Shown piece by piece: positions 21,610-33,159 of a stretch of DNA of 64,000 bases (position 1 is its first letter; each line of letters opens with the position of its first letter). The translations under genes were made by a program, and so were the position numbers. Source of the stretch: Solea solea (Eukaryota > Chordata > Actinopteri > Pleuronectiformes > Soleidae); NCBI RefSeq assembly GCF_958295425.1, contig NC_081150.1:722501-786500 (forward strand), given 5' to 3'. Below the pieces are notes generated by a model. The model was not told the DNA's origin. It searched no databases and saw nothing but the letters and a program-made list of their open reading frames with translations.

Positions 21610-22320
21610 TTTAATGGGACGTTTTGTTCAGTTACAGTTACAAAAAACACGGTGTTTGATGAATGAACAACACGTTTTTAATTATATGAAAAGATAAATC
21701 TCAGGAATGTGGCTCACCAAGCATATAAAACACTCCTTCATGATGACAGAGCACAAACACTCACAGGAAATAATAGTTTTAGTTTGTAAAGTCTTAAAAC
21801 ATGCAAAAAAAAAAAAACATGGATCCCAAGATGATTTCCTCACACTGTGTTTCTCTGGGACACGCCCACTAATCACTGACAGATCTTCAAGGCTTCAAGT
21901 TTCTCACAGTACAGATAATTAGTCTGGAGGTGGAAGATGCAGAGCCCACAACTGCTTCATAAGAGTCTATAATAAAAACCACAGGTGGAAAAAAGATCTC
22001 TGCAGCCACAGTGGTTCACACTGACACTGACAATGAAGTTCAAGGCTTAGAAATAATGTGATGAGATATGAAACAGTGAGCAGCATTTTCAGGATACTTG
22101 TAATAAAGTCTTTTTTTCTTTGGATGACCCAAATTATTATGAGGTCACTGCAAAACCTCTAATAAGAATTAAGTGAAATCAAGTCATTGTTTGTCACAGT
22201 TGTATTCATGATGACAAGAAGACCTTGTGCAAGCCAGACTTAAATCATCCAGAGACATGTTCAAATATGAGCTGCTGTCAGTTATCTGTTGGCTAACTGT
22301 CCATTGTCCAGCAACAGCAG
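21610..22320. other. Gene-free stretch
   Basis: Unique-looking; nothing recognised. Confidence 0.5.
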
Positions 22321-22324
22321 CAGT

Positions 22325-22514
22325 CCACTGGCCCCAGGTCAGCAGACCACTGGCCCCAGGTCAGCAGTCCACTGGCCCCAGGTCAGCAGTCCACTGGCCT
22401 CAGTCCACTGGCCCCAGGTCAGCAGTCCACTGGCCTCAGGTCGGCAGTCCACTGGCCTCAGGTCAGCAGACCACTGGCCTCAGGTCAGCAGACCACTGGC
22501 CTCAGGTCAGCAGT
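22325..22514. repeat. 22-bp minisatellite, 8 full units plus one truncated
   Basis: Unit CCACTGGCCYCAGGTCAGCAG plus A/T starts at 22325, 22347, 22369, 22391 (cut to 14 bp), 22405, 22427, 22449, 22471 and 22493. The first three units have C at the variable Y site and the last three have T. This polarity is typical of minisatellites that grow by local duplication. Open frames here encode repeats and are not genes. Confidence 0.95.
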
Positions 22515-22539
22515 TAAAGTTTCTGTCTAACTGTGTAGA

Positions 22540-22613
22540 GACAGTTGTCTTGAGATAATGTATGTTGTGATTTGGTGCTATACAAATCAAACTGAACTGA
22601 ATTGAATTGAATG
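22540..22613 (+). mobile_element. LINE 3' end remnant
   Basis: TTGTGATTTGGTGCTATACAAATCAAACTGAACTGAATTGAATTGAATG is the characteristic 3' terminus of fish L2-type LINEs (and SINEs that borrow it), with a TGAAT-type tail. No coding part is attached. Confidence 0.6.
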
Positions 22614-22970
22614 AAGAAGGCTCATCTTTGAGCTGACATTTCCTCATGTGCTATTATACTAACATACAGATACATAAATACAGAAAAGAAGCATTTCAAA
22701 AGTCACACAAACACTGATTAGTGGAGGAAACTTTCTAAAGTCATTCAGGTTCATGGAGTCAAAACTCTTTCCCAATCCCACATGTCTCACCATGTCCACT
22801 GTGTTTCCTGCTGCTCCCCCAGTTCTGTGTTTGTTAATTAGTTTTGTGGTAAAATAATTAACAACCACAAATAACATTTGTGTCCATCAGCTCTTATCCT
22901 TCCTCTACAGCTGTTGGGAACAGCAAAACTGCTAATGTGTTAATTTATAACATGACCTGGCATCTGGCTG

Positions 22971-23020
22971 AGACAGAGAGAGACAGAGACAGAGAGAGAG
23001 ACAGAGACAGAGAGAGAGAC

Positions 23021-23051
<31 letters not shown>

Positions 23052-23130
23052 GAGAGAGAGAGACAGAGAGAGAGAGACAGAGAGAGAGACAGAGACAGAG
23101 AGAGAGAGACAGAGAGAGAGAGACAGAGAC

Positions 23131-23161
<31 letters not shown>

Positions 23162-23208
23162 CAGAGACAGAGACAGAGACAGAGAGAGAGAGAGACAGAG
23201 AGAGAGAT
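22971..23208. repeat. (GA)n/(CAGAGA)n purine-rich tract
   Basis: About 238 bases of GAGA and GACAGA units in irregular order. The long purine/pyrimidine bias could form triplex (H-) DNA. The 129-codon plus frame and 96-codon minus frame are products of this repeat. Confidence 0.96.
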
Positions 23209-23479
23209 TGCACTGTCACCACATGGGTCTACTTTTAGCCGTCTTGCATGGAGTTACTGTAGGCGCTGATACAGCCCCGGGGAGCAGATGTCCATGTGTG
23301 CCCAATTGTTTATTAATGGCTGAGTCTTGGTGGTATCTTCAAAGTTTGAGCTGTGTGGCGCCACATGCAGGACCTTGATATCTCACTTACAGAGAGTAGG
23401 AATCGACGTGGCAACTTAAGACCAAGAATACTGATAACGCATCTTTGCTCGCTTACACAAAAAGCTGAAAATCCTGACT

Positions 23480-23790
23480 TTGACTATATAGTTGAGTTAT
23501 ACAATCTGTGCAATAACTCAAATTACCATCCATTCAATACTGTATATATATACAGTGTACATCTCTCCTGTATATATTGACATTTCTATTTTTACATAAG
23601 AGTGCATGTGTTTCCTTATTATGGAGATTTTATATTCCTTTTATTCCTTTTGTGTTTACTTGTGTTTGGTTTAGTTAGTTTTTTTATTATTCTTATATAT
23701 TTCTATCCCTCTTTTCATGCTCTTTGAATGGGTGCAGCTGTAACACAAGAATTTCCCCCGGAGATCAATAAAGTATTCTGATTCTGATTC
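23480..23790 (+). mobile_element. Non-LTR retrotransposon 3' end
   Basis: A T-rich 3'-UTR-like stretch ends in GGTGCAGCTGTAACACAAGAATTTCCCCCGGAGATCAATAAAGT and a short (ATTCTG) tail, a common 3' terminus of fish retroposons. AATAAA is present just before the tail. No reverse transcriptase remains. Confidence 0.55.
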
Positions 23791-23799
23791 AAAATACAA

Positions 23800-25295
23800 A
23801 ACATCAATTCCTATAAGCTGAGGGTTTTGTAGGATTATAGTCAGGTGTTTGATTGACAGATGCTAATCACCATCATCTTTATATGTAGGTTGAAACACAG
23901 TCATTAAGTGAAACACAAACATCTGTGTGTAGGAGGAACAGCCAGCCTCTGGTACCAGGGTGAGGCTAATGGAAGGAAGTTTCATGTCACAGGTCATACA
24001 CCTACGATGCTGAAGGATGCAATGCATCATGGAATTGAATCAAATCACTGACATGAATCATGTAAACCAGTGAAAATGCAAACCTAATAACAAAAACATG
24101 GGACAATTAGACATAAAAGAAGCTGAAAACACATTGAACCTTACTGGCCATTCTTTAATAAACACCTGTGGGATGTTGGCAGATGTCTGTCTGTGCTCTG
24201 CGTCATGCACCAGCTCATATATATATATATAACGATGACGACCATAGAGAAAAGACAGGATGTACTAGATGTAATAACATTTCTGGGTCTGTACATACAC
24301 ACTGTTGATTCAAAGGCCTTTAGAGTAATAGTATTTGAACAGGTAGTCAAGGCATCCTTCCTCCATCTAACACCAAATCTAATGACTTTTCATTACCTCT
24401 AAAACTCTGTACCCAACATGCACCTGTGATGTATAAAAAGCATGGAAACACCCGCTCATATCCCCAGAGCTGTTGAAATGTGGCAATATTCGCGTTGCAG
24501 CCCTGAAAACAACCCCCTTGTTGTCCAAATGCCCACAACCGTCATTTTTTTAAATCACTGGTGTCTTGACTTGCTGTGGATACTGATCTGTGCAGCTGTG
24601 TGACGTTATCATGCATCATTTCTTTCCTCTCCACATCTGCACCTGCACGACTTCCTCAAATTCAGCTGACACAAAGCAGACAGTGTGAGACACTTCAGGC
24701 TGAGGCCCAGTTAACTGTGAAGAACTCTCATGTCAGGCGCTCGTACCCACAAAATCATCCGAATGTGTTGGTTAATCTTAAGATTTAGCTTCAGGAGCAG
24801 CTTCAGTACAACATGCACGTGACTGATGAAAACAGTCAGTGCCCAGCCAAGTGCGACGGAAACTCATTTAGCCTGCTTGTATCTTCCTGTAAATGAAGAG
24901 CTTTTGGCATCAGCCTCATTTCCGTCGACAGCAAAACTGTCACTAAAGTTTTGTCTTTCATTAAAAAAGTTTGAAATTAATTACAATTGCCATTAAAATG
25001 CCGCTTCTGCTCGAAAACTACAGTCATCAAGCATCACGAGGCCTCTGTGAAGACAGTGATGTATTATGGGTACCAATGCTTTACAGCGTGGGATCTGTCC
25101 CCGTTTTAAAGCTGCCTGTCGTCTCTTTTTGGAAATTCATAAGCAAAATTTAATATGGCAGTTGATGTGAGTCATGGCAACAGTCCCTGCACTTCTTGGT
25201 GATTTAAATCCAAAGAGGGTGCCCACCCTGCTATGGATGGTTATTAAATAGATCTGGTGCTCCTGGTCGGAACAAGGGCTTTTCTGCATTATTTT
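23800..25295. other. Gene-free stretch
   Basis: Unique-looking sequence with a short (AT) run near 24217-24231. No supported gene. Confidence 0.5.
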
Positions 25296-25299
25296 CCCA

Positions 25300-25520
25300 T
25301 GTGAGGATTTTCTCTGGGTTCTCCGGTTTCCTCCCACAGTCCAAAAACATGCAGAGGATAATTGGACACGTGAGAGTGAATTGTCTCTGTGTGGCCCTGC
25401 GATGAACTGGCCACCTGTCATATGTGTACCCCACCTGTCACCCTATGGGGTCTGCTGGGATTAGCACCAGCAACCCCTGCGACCCATGTGGAGGATATAG
25501 CGGTAGAGGATGAATTCATT
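25300..25520 (+). mobile_element. SINE family C copy
   Basis: TTTTCTCTGGGTTCTCCGG, TTTCCTCCCACAGTCCAAAAACATGC, GAATTGTCTCTGTGTGGCCC, CCTGCGATGAACTGG and a tail AGGATATAGCGGTAGAGGATGAATTCATT give the family body in order. The tRNA-like head is missing. Confidence 0.8.
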
Positions 25521-25602
25521 GGTTGAAATCATTTTGTCTTATATCTGAGGTTATTCTCATTTCACTGTAGAACAATCAGACATTAGCAAACGCTAGTACA
25601 GT

Positions 25603-25720
25603 TTAGGGGTGTCAAATTATCGCGATCCATTCATTACAGTCATATTTAGCACGTTATGTTTTTTAATCGCGTTAATCTATTTTTTTAATCGCTAACAGGC
25701 ATTCTTTACGAACAATTGAA
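25603..25720. mobile_element. Left end of a DNA-transposon-like repeat
   Basis: AGGGGTGTCAAATTATCGCG followed by AATCGCGTTAATCTATTTTTTTAATCG resembles a common fish repeat end. No matching right end was found, so limits are unknown. Confidence 0.35.
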
Positions 25721-25729
25721 AAGTGATTG

Positions 25730-26870
25730 TAAAATTGCATCTTAATGCATTTTTTTTTTAAAAAGCCAAAAAACTGTGTCTTTAAATCATTCCATCATTA
25801 AATACTCAATTGTCTTTACTTCCATTGGCATTTATTAATAGAATATGGAACGACAGAGTTTGTGATGAGCTTCATGTTTTCTCAGTTTTGTGGAAGACTC
25901 GTCAGCAACAAGAGCCGTTTGTTTATCCTAAAGTTTAAACTCGGGACGACAGGATATCACTTGTGTCAGTCTGATTCAGTCACTTTAGACATTTGAAACT
26001 ATGAAGCTGTTCACAACACATGTATGCTCATGCATTCACCACCTACAGCCATTCCAAGCTATTTCAAAAACAGCATTTTCCAACTGTCACGGTCTGTGCA
26101 TAGTGAAGCATGCAATATATTGATTTGATTTGACAATGAATTTCTGATCATTCCTAAGGTTTTTTTTTTTTCCTCAAATCCAAAATTCAGTCATTCCCAA
26201 TTAAAGCACGTTTTGAAACTTTTTGCCAGTGTTTTCTAGAAATAACAAAAGGTCAGTTATGCATCTCAGAAATGCACAAGACATCACCGGCACATGATAA
26301 ATACATGATGTGCTTATAGCCTCAAGTCAGTCATATAACTGTTTTTTGAAGTATTATTTCCCTCCTCTCATAATTGAATAGAATAATAATTCCTGAGTGC
26401 AAATGGACAGTGGATCTAGGAAAACATTATTTGCAGTGAGTTACAGAGTTGACCTCAGTCAGTCCTCAGGCTTCATCCAGAGAGCAAGTGTACGTCTGTC
26501 CCTTAGATGACCGGTTCAAGAAGAACCACGACCCAGTCCCATGTGCAGGCCTTTTAAAGACGGGCCAATAAAAGTTGCCCAGTCTCCATCCACACTTGCA
26601 GAAGAGTCATTGTGGAGGACAGACAATTACTTAGCGGCTTCCATAAAGACTTAAAAGGTTTAACTGATTAATTTGCTCTCGTCTGGCACCTTTACATGGT
26701 TTTTACTGTGAGCTCCTTTAAGACTCACAGTCCATTTACTGTATAGATGGAACAAAGACATCCATTTTAATTTAGACTGGAACATTAAAGGACACCAAAC
26801 CATGAGGCGCAGCAGTGACTAACACTAAAACACTGCTATACTCTATCTATAGGTTTAGAAGCCCAAACAA
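25730..26870. other. Gene-free stretch
   Basis: AT-rich; nothing recognised beyond short T runs. Confidence 0.5.
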
Positions 26871-26872
26871 TT

Positions 26873-27165
26873 ACGGTTGGGCGATGTCCCCTAAATTGGC
26901 AGTCGATGATGTTTACAGTAAAACATCGTGATGGACGATGATATCGTCGTCAATCTACCAAACACTGCAGCACAAGTAATATATAAAATAATTAGGCCTC
27001 TCCCTCTCTTGGGGTCACACTGTGTTTTACACCAGATACAAAATAATGTTTTACTGCATTTATCAAGTTTGTAAGAACTTAATGTATAAACGTCTATAAT
27101 GTCATTATGATGCCAATTATTTATATAAAAAGATCTTAATCTAAATCTCAATATGAATCGGATAT
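26873..27165. mobile_element. Possible hAT-like remnant
   Basis: TTACGGTTGGGCGATGTCCCC with later GTGATGGACGATGATATCGTCG and AATCTCAATATGAATCGGATA recall a fish repeat that begins GGTTGGGCGATAT. Ends and duplication are not definable. Confidence 0.35.
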
Positions 27166-27169
27166 TTAG

Positions 27170-30100
27170 TCTACCTCAACTTAACAATACACTGTCTCAT
27201 CAGAGTGACCTTTCTGACTCACAATCAGAAAGTCATGCCAAACTTTAAATTACTCAAAATACTCCTCAGTAAGCCGACTCTACTCTACTCAAAGGCATAA
27301 AATCGATATTTCACATTAACACTTTGTTTAAAAATGAATTAATTTAGGGAACTTAAACGTTAGAATGCTTTTACTTTGAAACAGGAACAGGAATAGGATG
27401 TGTTCTTTTTTGTGACATATGCGACAAATACAGACGTCATTTTCAACTGTCAATGTTGGTGTGAAACATCTTATTATGCTCCACTACTAACTAACTTCTG
27501 TTTAAAAGTGCACACATTAGCCATGTATAGCATTTTTTCTGGCTATTTTTCCACATTGGGGAATTTAACATATACAGTATTTATACAATGTATAAATATA
27601 ACCACATGTCTTATTATTATAAAACTACTGTGCACAAACAAACACACACATCATGGACCAGTTTATCAAGTGGTGGGCCGCCTGTGGCCTGCGAACCTCA
27701 GGTTTGATTATCCCCTTCGTAAATAGTCCAAGAGAAACATGACAAAATGAATGCACTAATGAACAAACACATTTATCCCATGTTGTTGGCCTGAAACATA
27801 ACTCCATAATCAAGGCCAATGACACAGAAAATGATTGCATTCAGCTGCATTTCTTGTCTTGTTGTCTGATTTTTGGCTGTACGAGTAAGAAAGTCCAAAT
27901 CACACCAAAGTTGTTGGTGAGGTCACTCCTCTTTTTCCACAGTGCATGAGAAGCAGCTTTTTTGCAAAGTATTTAAGATGATAAATAGAAGATGCTGAGC
28001 CAGTAGTTTTGCACTTTAGGGCATCGCTATCAAAGCTGATGCAATAGTAGTAGTCGAGGCTAAGGACAGCGTTCTGGACCATCTGTAGGCCATTTAGGCT
28101 CTGTATAATCCCACAGGGCAAACTACTACTACTCTAATCCCTAACGTTACCTTAACCTTAACAAGTTTCCCATTGTTGAACTACTTTAGTAGAAGTTATA
28201 AGTGAAACTCTGTGTGTGTGTGTGTGTGATCAAGTCACTTACCAAATGTCTGCTGATGATGCATTCATGGAAACTCGTGAATTTGATCACTTCTGCAAAC
28301 ACACGTCCAGTCCACTAAACAAATGCTGCTGCCACTTGAAATACAGTAGATGCTCTAATAATAAGGTATAAGGTCATTAGGTCATTTTTAATCAATGTTA
28401 TTATTATTATTATTATTATTATGGTGGCTGATGTCATTTTTAAGACACATATTGAAGACAAGAGTCTATTCTCAAGTGTCTTTTTTGATAGAGTTAGAGA
28501 TTTTAAGAGGGAAAAAAGACATAATCAGTGTGTGGTGGATGAATTAATGAACACAGGCGGTGTGGTTAGAAATCAATAGCTCATCTGCCACGCAGCCAAG
28601 CCTGGAAGTCTCACAGATAATTACAATCTGTGTTTAGAACAACTTTCTTCTTCAAAGGTTTGATTTGAAGTCGGAGCTTGTTTCTTCAGCTCTGAAACTC
28701 GAAACCGCCATACAGACATTTTTACTTTTACCGTTAATAAACACTTCTGTTATATTCGCTTCACAGTAAATCAGCGGTAATGTTAAATGTTAAAAACAGT
28801 AGACACGTTGCTACACGTTGTTATCAACTATTATTTTGGATTTTGGACTTCTCATTTAAGATTTGCTTAACTCAGGGAGTGATGTTACGACTTCCGATGC
28901 AAATGAAAAAGCAGCATGTCAAGACTTTTCCATCTTTTAATAGTGTTTTAAAAATGATTTTGTGTTTTAGTGCCAGTGCAATATCATTGTTTTATTATTA
29001 TTATCATTTATATTCTGTGAATTATATGTCCTTTGTACGGAGCCCCGGACATGACATGGTAAAAAAAATAAAATACAAATTGTTGGGTAAGCAAATCGAG
29101 CGCACCTCCTCTGAGGTCAAAGGTAGAGGCAGTAGAGTGACTAAAGCTACACGATGGACAGCGATAGCAATTGGCAATGGATTATTATTCTTTAATTAAT
29201 TAAAAATAAATACTGCAAAAACAACTAAAACTTTATTTTTTCCATCCAAAAGTTTATTTGAGATATTTAAAATATTTCAAATTAAAATGAATTAAAAGTA
29301 TTTTAGTGGATTTCAGTTCAGACACAAAATGCACAGACTTGTTATTGGATAAATGTTTAAGTTAAGCAGTTTTATGGATCATTTCAGATGTTTGAACTGT
29401 TATATTTTACTAGAAGAAGGAAATTCGGACCACACAAAAACCCACATCTGTCAACTTTAATGAAGTATTTGAACAAAAAATTACACACAATCAAAACAAA
29501 CAGGCTGACCTGTTTAAAAAAACAAATTGGTTTGAAAAAAAAAAAATGAATTTTTAAACAATCCAAGACATTTGTAGCAACAGCTTGTCAAGAATGTTCC
29601 ACTTTTTCACATCCTCCACCATCATCATCCTCCTCCCTGTGATAAACATGAGTGAGTCTGCACATGTAAACCAGCTCCTGTGTTACGCTGCATATGCTGT
29701 ACATCAGTCATCTATTAGCAGTGTGGCAGCAGCCTGACGTGTTCCCTGATATTTAGACCCATTGAAGCTCATTAAAAAGTTTAAGAAGTTATGTTTGCAA
29801 CTAAAGTGCTTTCTAAACAACGGTCTTGAATGGCAGATGAGGCACTTACATGGAAATGCTTGTTAGGACTGGGTTTAAAAATAAAACCTCTGATTCCTTC
29901 TAAAAAAACACCTGGTTCTCCTCTGTGTCTGTGGACGTGTCTCCTTCCAGGGTCTGGATCCTGTCAAGAGTGGATTCGTCGTCCAGATGTTGTGTAAATC
30001 TTATCTGCTGTGACTAATCAATAAATTGACTTACACATATAATGTTGTTGTTATCGACATAAAAAAGCACGAGTTCAAAGTTCTGTTGATTGACATGAAA

Positions 30101-30235
30101 GAACAAAGTACTTCTGGTTGACACTCATTTGTCCCTTTGTTTGTTCCTGTATTTCATCACTTGGTTCTTTAACAGCCTGTGTCAAAGATGCACTGAACAG
30201 CCGTGCCAACTTTAGCACTGCATGATTTCAAAGAG
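27170..30235. other. Long gene-free stretch
   Basis: Contains (TG)9 at 28211-28228 and (ATT)8 at 28399-28422. The 139-codon frame at 28780-29199 is AT-rich, with no domain, and looks like chance. Confidence 0.5.
28399..28422. repeat. (ATT)8 microsatellite
   Basis: Uninterrupted trinucleotide run. Confidence 0.93.
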
Positions 30236-30239
30236 AATA

Positions 30240-30740
30240 TTTGTACAGTGTAAAGCGCGGCTGGATCCCCCTGCAGCGCAGCGTGTCTGGGGAGTGCCAA
30301 TTATCTTGGTTTGATTATCTGAACTGAGATGGTGCAACAATCACGCCACACGCAGGCGACGCGTGAGCGCAAGACGACGAGGTGAAATCAAATCTGCCCT
30401 GTGTTGCTGTTCAGTGTGTCTTGGCGATGCAGACGCCAGGGCCTGATGATAAGTAGCTGCGGGGGGAGCTGAGGTCCTGTTGGCAGGCCCCGGGCCCATT
30501 TGGCATAACTGCCCTCGCTGGTGAGGTGGTGATAACTTTAGATTGCTGAAATCATCAGGCGTGAAGCTCGATAAATGGGACATCAGCAGGAAAGATAAAT
30601 GGCGGCGGGTAGGTGAGCCAAAGTTGATGCTGGATCTGCCAGATGGATGCGAGCACATCTACTAAGCATCGTCTAAGAAGGCTGACACACACCACGTCAT
30701 CAGCCGGGAACTTTGATAGAACTTTCTCCAGCTTTTGTTC
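30240..30740. promoter_or_regulatory. Candidate conserved non-coding island
   Basis: About 500 bases stand out from AT-rich surroundings by higher GC, CpGs and lack of repeats, with words such as GATAA, ATAAATGGCGGCGG and CTTTGAT. Open frames (105 codons minus, 62 minus) show no domain. Vertebrate enhancers often look like this, but no conservation data are available. Confidence 0.3.
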
Positions 30741-30744
30741 CATG

Positions 30745-31340
30745 GTGACAAATCAAATATAAAATATAAATATGCCATCTTAAGTCTACATTCATTCACT
30801 CTAGGGCTGTCCACTTTGACCAGAACCAAAACCATGTATGGCTTTAATTTGAAAGAGCGGCCACAGGAAGTGTGGTCCCACTGTGTAGTTTGACAGACGT
30901 CGCCTCAGTATTTACAGCTGATGTTTATCAAACATTGTGTCGGGTCAAAGTTTGGTTACTTTCTACTCACTTTTGAATGACATTTGTGTTGAGTGATGAC
31001 TGATGGTGATGATATTCAGTTAAAGCTGAATTCTGATTCTGATAAATAACGTCAAAATACCTTGTTAAGAAACACTTATTAACTTATTGTGGTGGTGTTA
31101 CAGGTTGATTAAATACTGTGTTGAAAATTAACAAAAATATTCAGTCTACTATCTAGTTGACCTGACATTTGCTGCATTAATTAATGAAATAGGGGTTGAT
31201 TTTAAGGTTTTGTATATATCTGTAGTGTAGAACTGTTGAAAAGACCTGGAACTCAAACTGGGCAAAAAAGAAACATTTTAATATTTACATTTAAATCTCC
31301 AAAAAGACAAATGACCTCAAATGACGACCAATGGTTGACC
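30745..31340. other. Gene-free stretch
   Basis: AT-rich; CTCTAGGGCTGTCCACTTTGACC near 30800 resembles a fish repeat end but is isolated. Confidence 0.45.
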
Positions 31341-31344
31341 AAGA

Positions 31345-31500
31345 AAACACCACTTTATCCTCCACATGAGGGTTTCAGAGCCACCAGAGCCACTCCCAGT
31401 AGACACAGGGCTAAAGGCGGGGTACACTCTGGACAAGTCATCAGCCCACTGCAGGACAAACCCACAACCAACAGTGTCCAATCAAACTCTGCATGACCTC
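31345..31500 (-). mobile_element. SINE family C fragment
   Basis: Plus-strand words ACATGAGGGTTTCAGAGCC, GGGCTAAAGGCGGGGTACAC, TCTGGACAAGTCATCAGCCC and CAGTGTCCAATCAAACTCTGCATG follow family C in reverse order. Both ends are lost. Confidence 0.65.
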
Positions 31501-31504
31501 AATC

Positions 31505-32370
31505 CACTCACTCCCTGCACCAAAGTCGCCTGCTGCCTCCTCAGAAAGTCTGTGTCACTCGGGGAAATCTGAACAAATTATTTTTTAACATTTCATAACA
31601 TTTCCTTTTGCAGAAGGAGGCGATCAGCAGTAGATCAACAACTCCTGTGTGATGTGTGAAGTGTTGTTTTTTTTCTATGGTCCATTTGGCCAGAGTGGAT
31701 CACAAACTAACACAAACTTCATTTTCCAGGCAAAAGAGGCTGTCAAACACGGTCATCAAGCAGGAAACACATTCTCATATTCCCTACAGATTATATAGAT
31801 TTAAGCGGGCATAGATATTATAAGGTGGGCCTTTTACCTTGTGTTGTAGGTGTTGATTATGAGAGGAGGAAGAGGCTCAGAGCTGATAGAAGCCTTCATG
31901 TGTGGGCCCAGCATGTGTGATGTATGGTTTGTGATTGCCGAGTGGAGACCTTTGCTGCACACATCATAACGGGCTCCTGCTTTTCTCACATTCCAATGCC
32001 AAGTTACTGACCATGAGAATAATCCTGAGTCAAGTTGGCCTCATGAAATATGGCCATTTTGTTTCAAAATAAAGGAGAAAAACAATGAAACTGTTCTTTT
32101 TTAACAGAAGCTCATCCGTCCTCAGCGACTCAGGCCAGCACTTTATTTACAGATGGGAATTAAAGGGCATCGGCGCGATCACAGAGCTCATATAATCTCT
32201 GTCTCACAGCCTTGATCGTCACGTGTTTGCTTTACGCCGCAGATACAATATTACAGTGGAAGCCTGATATGTGCAGCCAATGTCACATCTTAACAGATAT
32301 GTGTACAACATGCTCCTCAGAATTATAGGCGCACAGAGTGGCGTCACATGGATGCAGCAGAGGTTCAACT
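31505..32370. other. Gene-free stretch
   Basis: Unique-looking; nothing recognised. Confidence 0.5.
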
Positions 32371-32396
32371 GAACTGTTCTACAGCACAAGTAGCAG

Positions 32397-32502
32397 CCAA
32401 TCAAAGCCGTTTAGCAAATATTTCAGACCATGAACATGGGCGGGCCTTAGGAAGCTGCCTGCTTCCGTGAGTATGGCCCAGAGTCGCTGTGCGTCTGGAA
32501 TT
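32397..32502 (+). promoter_or_regulatory. Possible small promoter and first exon
   Basis: CCAAT (32397-32401) and a GC box GGGCGGG (32438-32444) precede an ATG at 32473. It opens ten codons (MAQSRCASGI) ending at a strong splice donor GTAAGTAT at 32503. A second CCAAT lies at 32607. No downstream coding exon was found, and the arrangement could equally belong to a dispersed repeat. Confidence 0.25.
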
Positions 32503-32929
32503 GTAAGTATCTGACGTTTGTCAGATTATAAACATCAATATAAACGTAAATTATGTTGTCAAATGACAACTCCCAGTCCATTGAGCTGTCACTCAAAACT
32601 CAGTAGCCAATCAGCCACGGCGCGAAGAACAAGTGTATTTTCAAACAATAAAATACAATATTTTTTAATGATTGAATTGATATTTTATTAGCTTCTTAAT
32701 AAGTGTTGTCTGCTTCATGAAAAGTGTTTGAAAATATTGACACAAATCTAATTCCATACAACTCTTGCTACAAAGTTGGTCACAGCAGATCCCAATGCTG
32801 CCTCCAGCACCAGGCACCAGTCGGGATCAGTATCAAGAACCGCTATGAATCGGTACCAGTTCCTCACAGGTCTGCTAGCTATCAATATTTATGTAATGTA
32901 AACCTTACTGCTCCACAACAGAGACCATA

Positions 32930-33085
32930 ATCACATGGTCAGCCAAGGACAAGAATGCACCACAGAGGGTCATTCACACAGTTCAAAGGATTGTCGGCTG
33001 CCTTCTGCCAACCTTGCAGGAGCTTGCCAGGAAAACCAGATCCACACTTACAGACCCCCAATTCAATCCTACTTCACTGGTTGGG
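32930..33085 (+). pseudogene. LINE reverse transcriptase C-terminal fragment
   Basis: The plus strand frame starting at TGG 32936 reads WSAKDKNAPQRVIHTVQRIVG, then CLLPTLQELARKTRS and LTDPQFNP. The pattern W-x-KDKNxxQRVxxTxQRIxG followed by LP-LQ-L and a DP motif is typical of the region after the reverse transcriptase domain in CR1/jockey-related fish LINEs. The polymerase core, endonuclease and the usual end of the protein are absent, so this is a short dead fragment. Confidence 0.7.
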
Positions 33086-33159
33086 AATCAGAAAATGCTA
33101 GTGCAGGTGTTTTTAGCTGTTTCTGCTTCCCAACCATCTCTAATGATGACATGTGACGA

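Noticed and set aside
22325..22514. Possible CRISPR-like array
   Set aside because: Units are contiguous with no spacers; it is a minisatellite in vertebrate DNA.
22880..23269. 129-codon Arg/Glu-repeat protein
   Set aside because: Product of the GA/CAGA tract.
28780..29199. 139-codon plus-strand frame
   Set aside because: Hydrophobic Tyr/Phe-rich stretches come from ATT and TTTA words; no domain or conserved start context.
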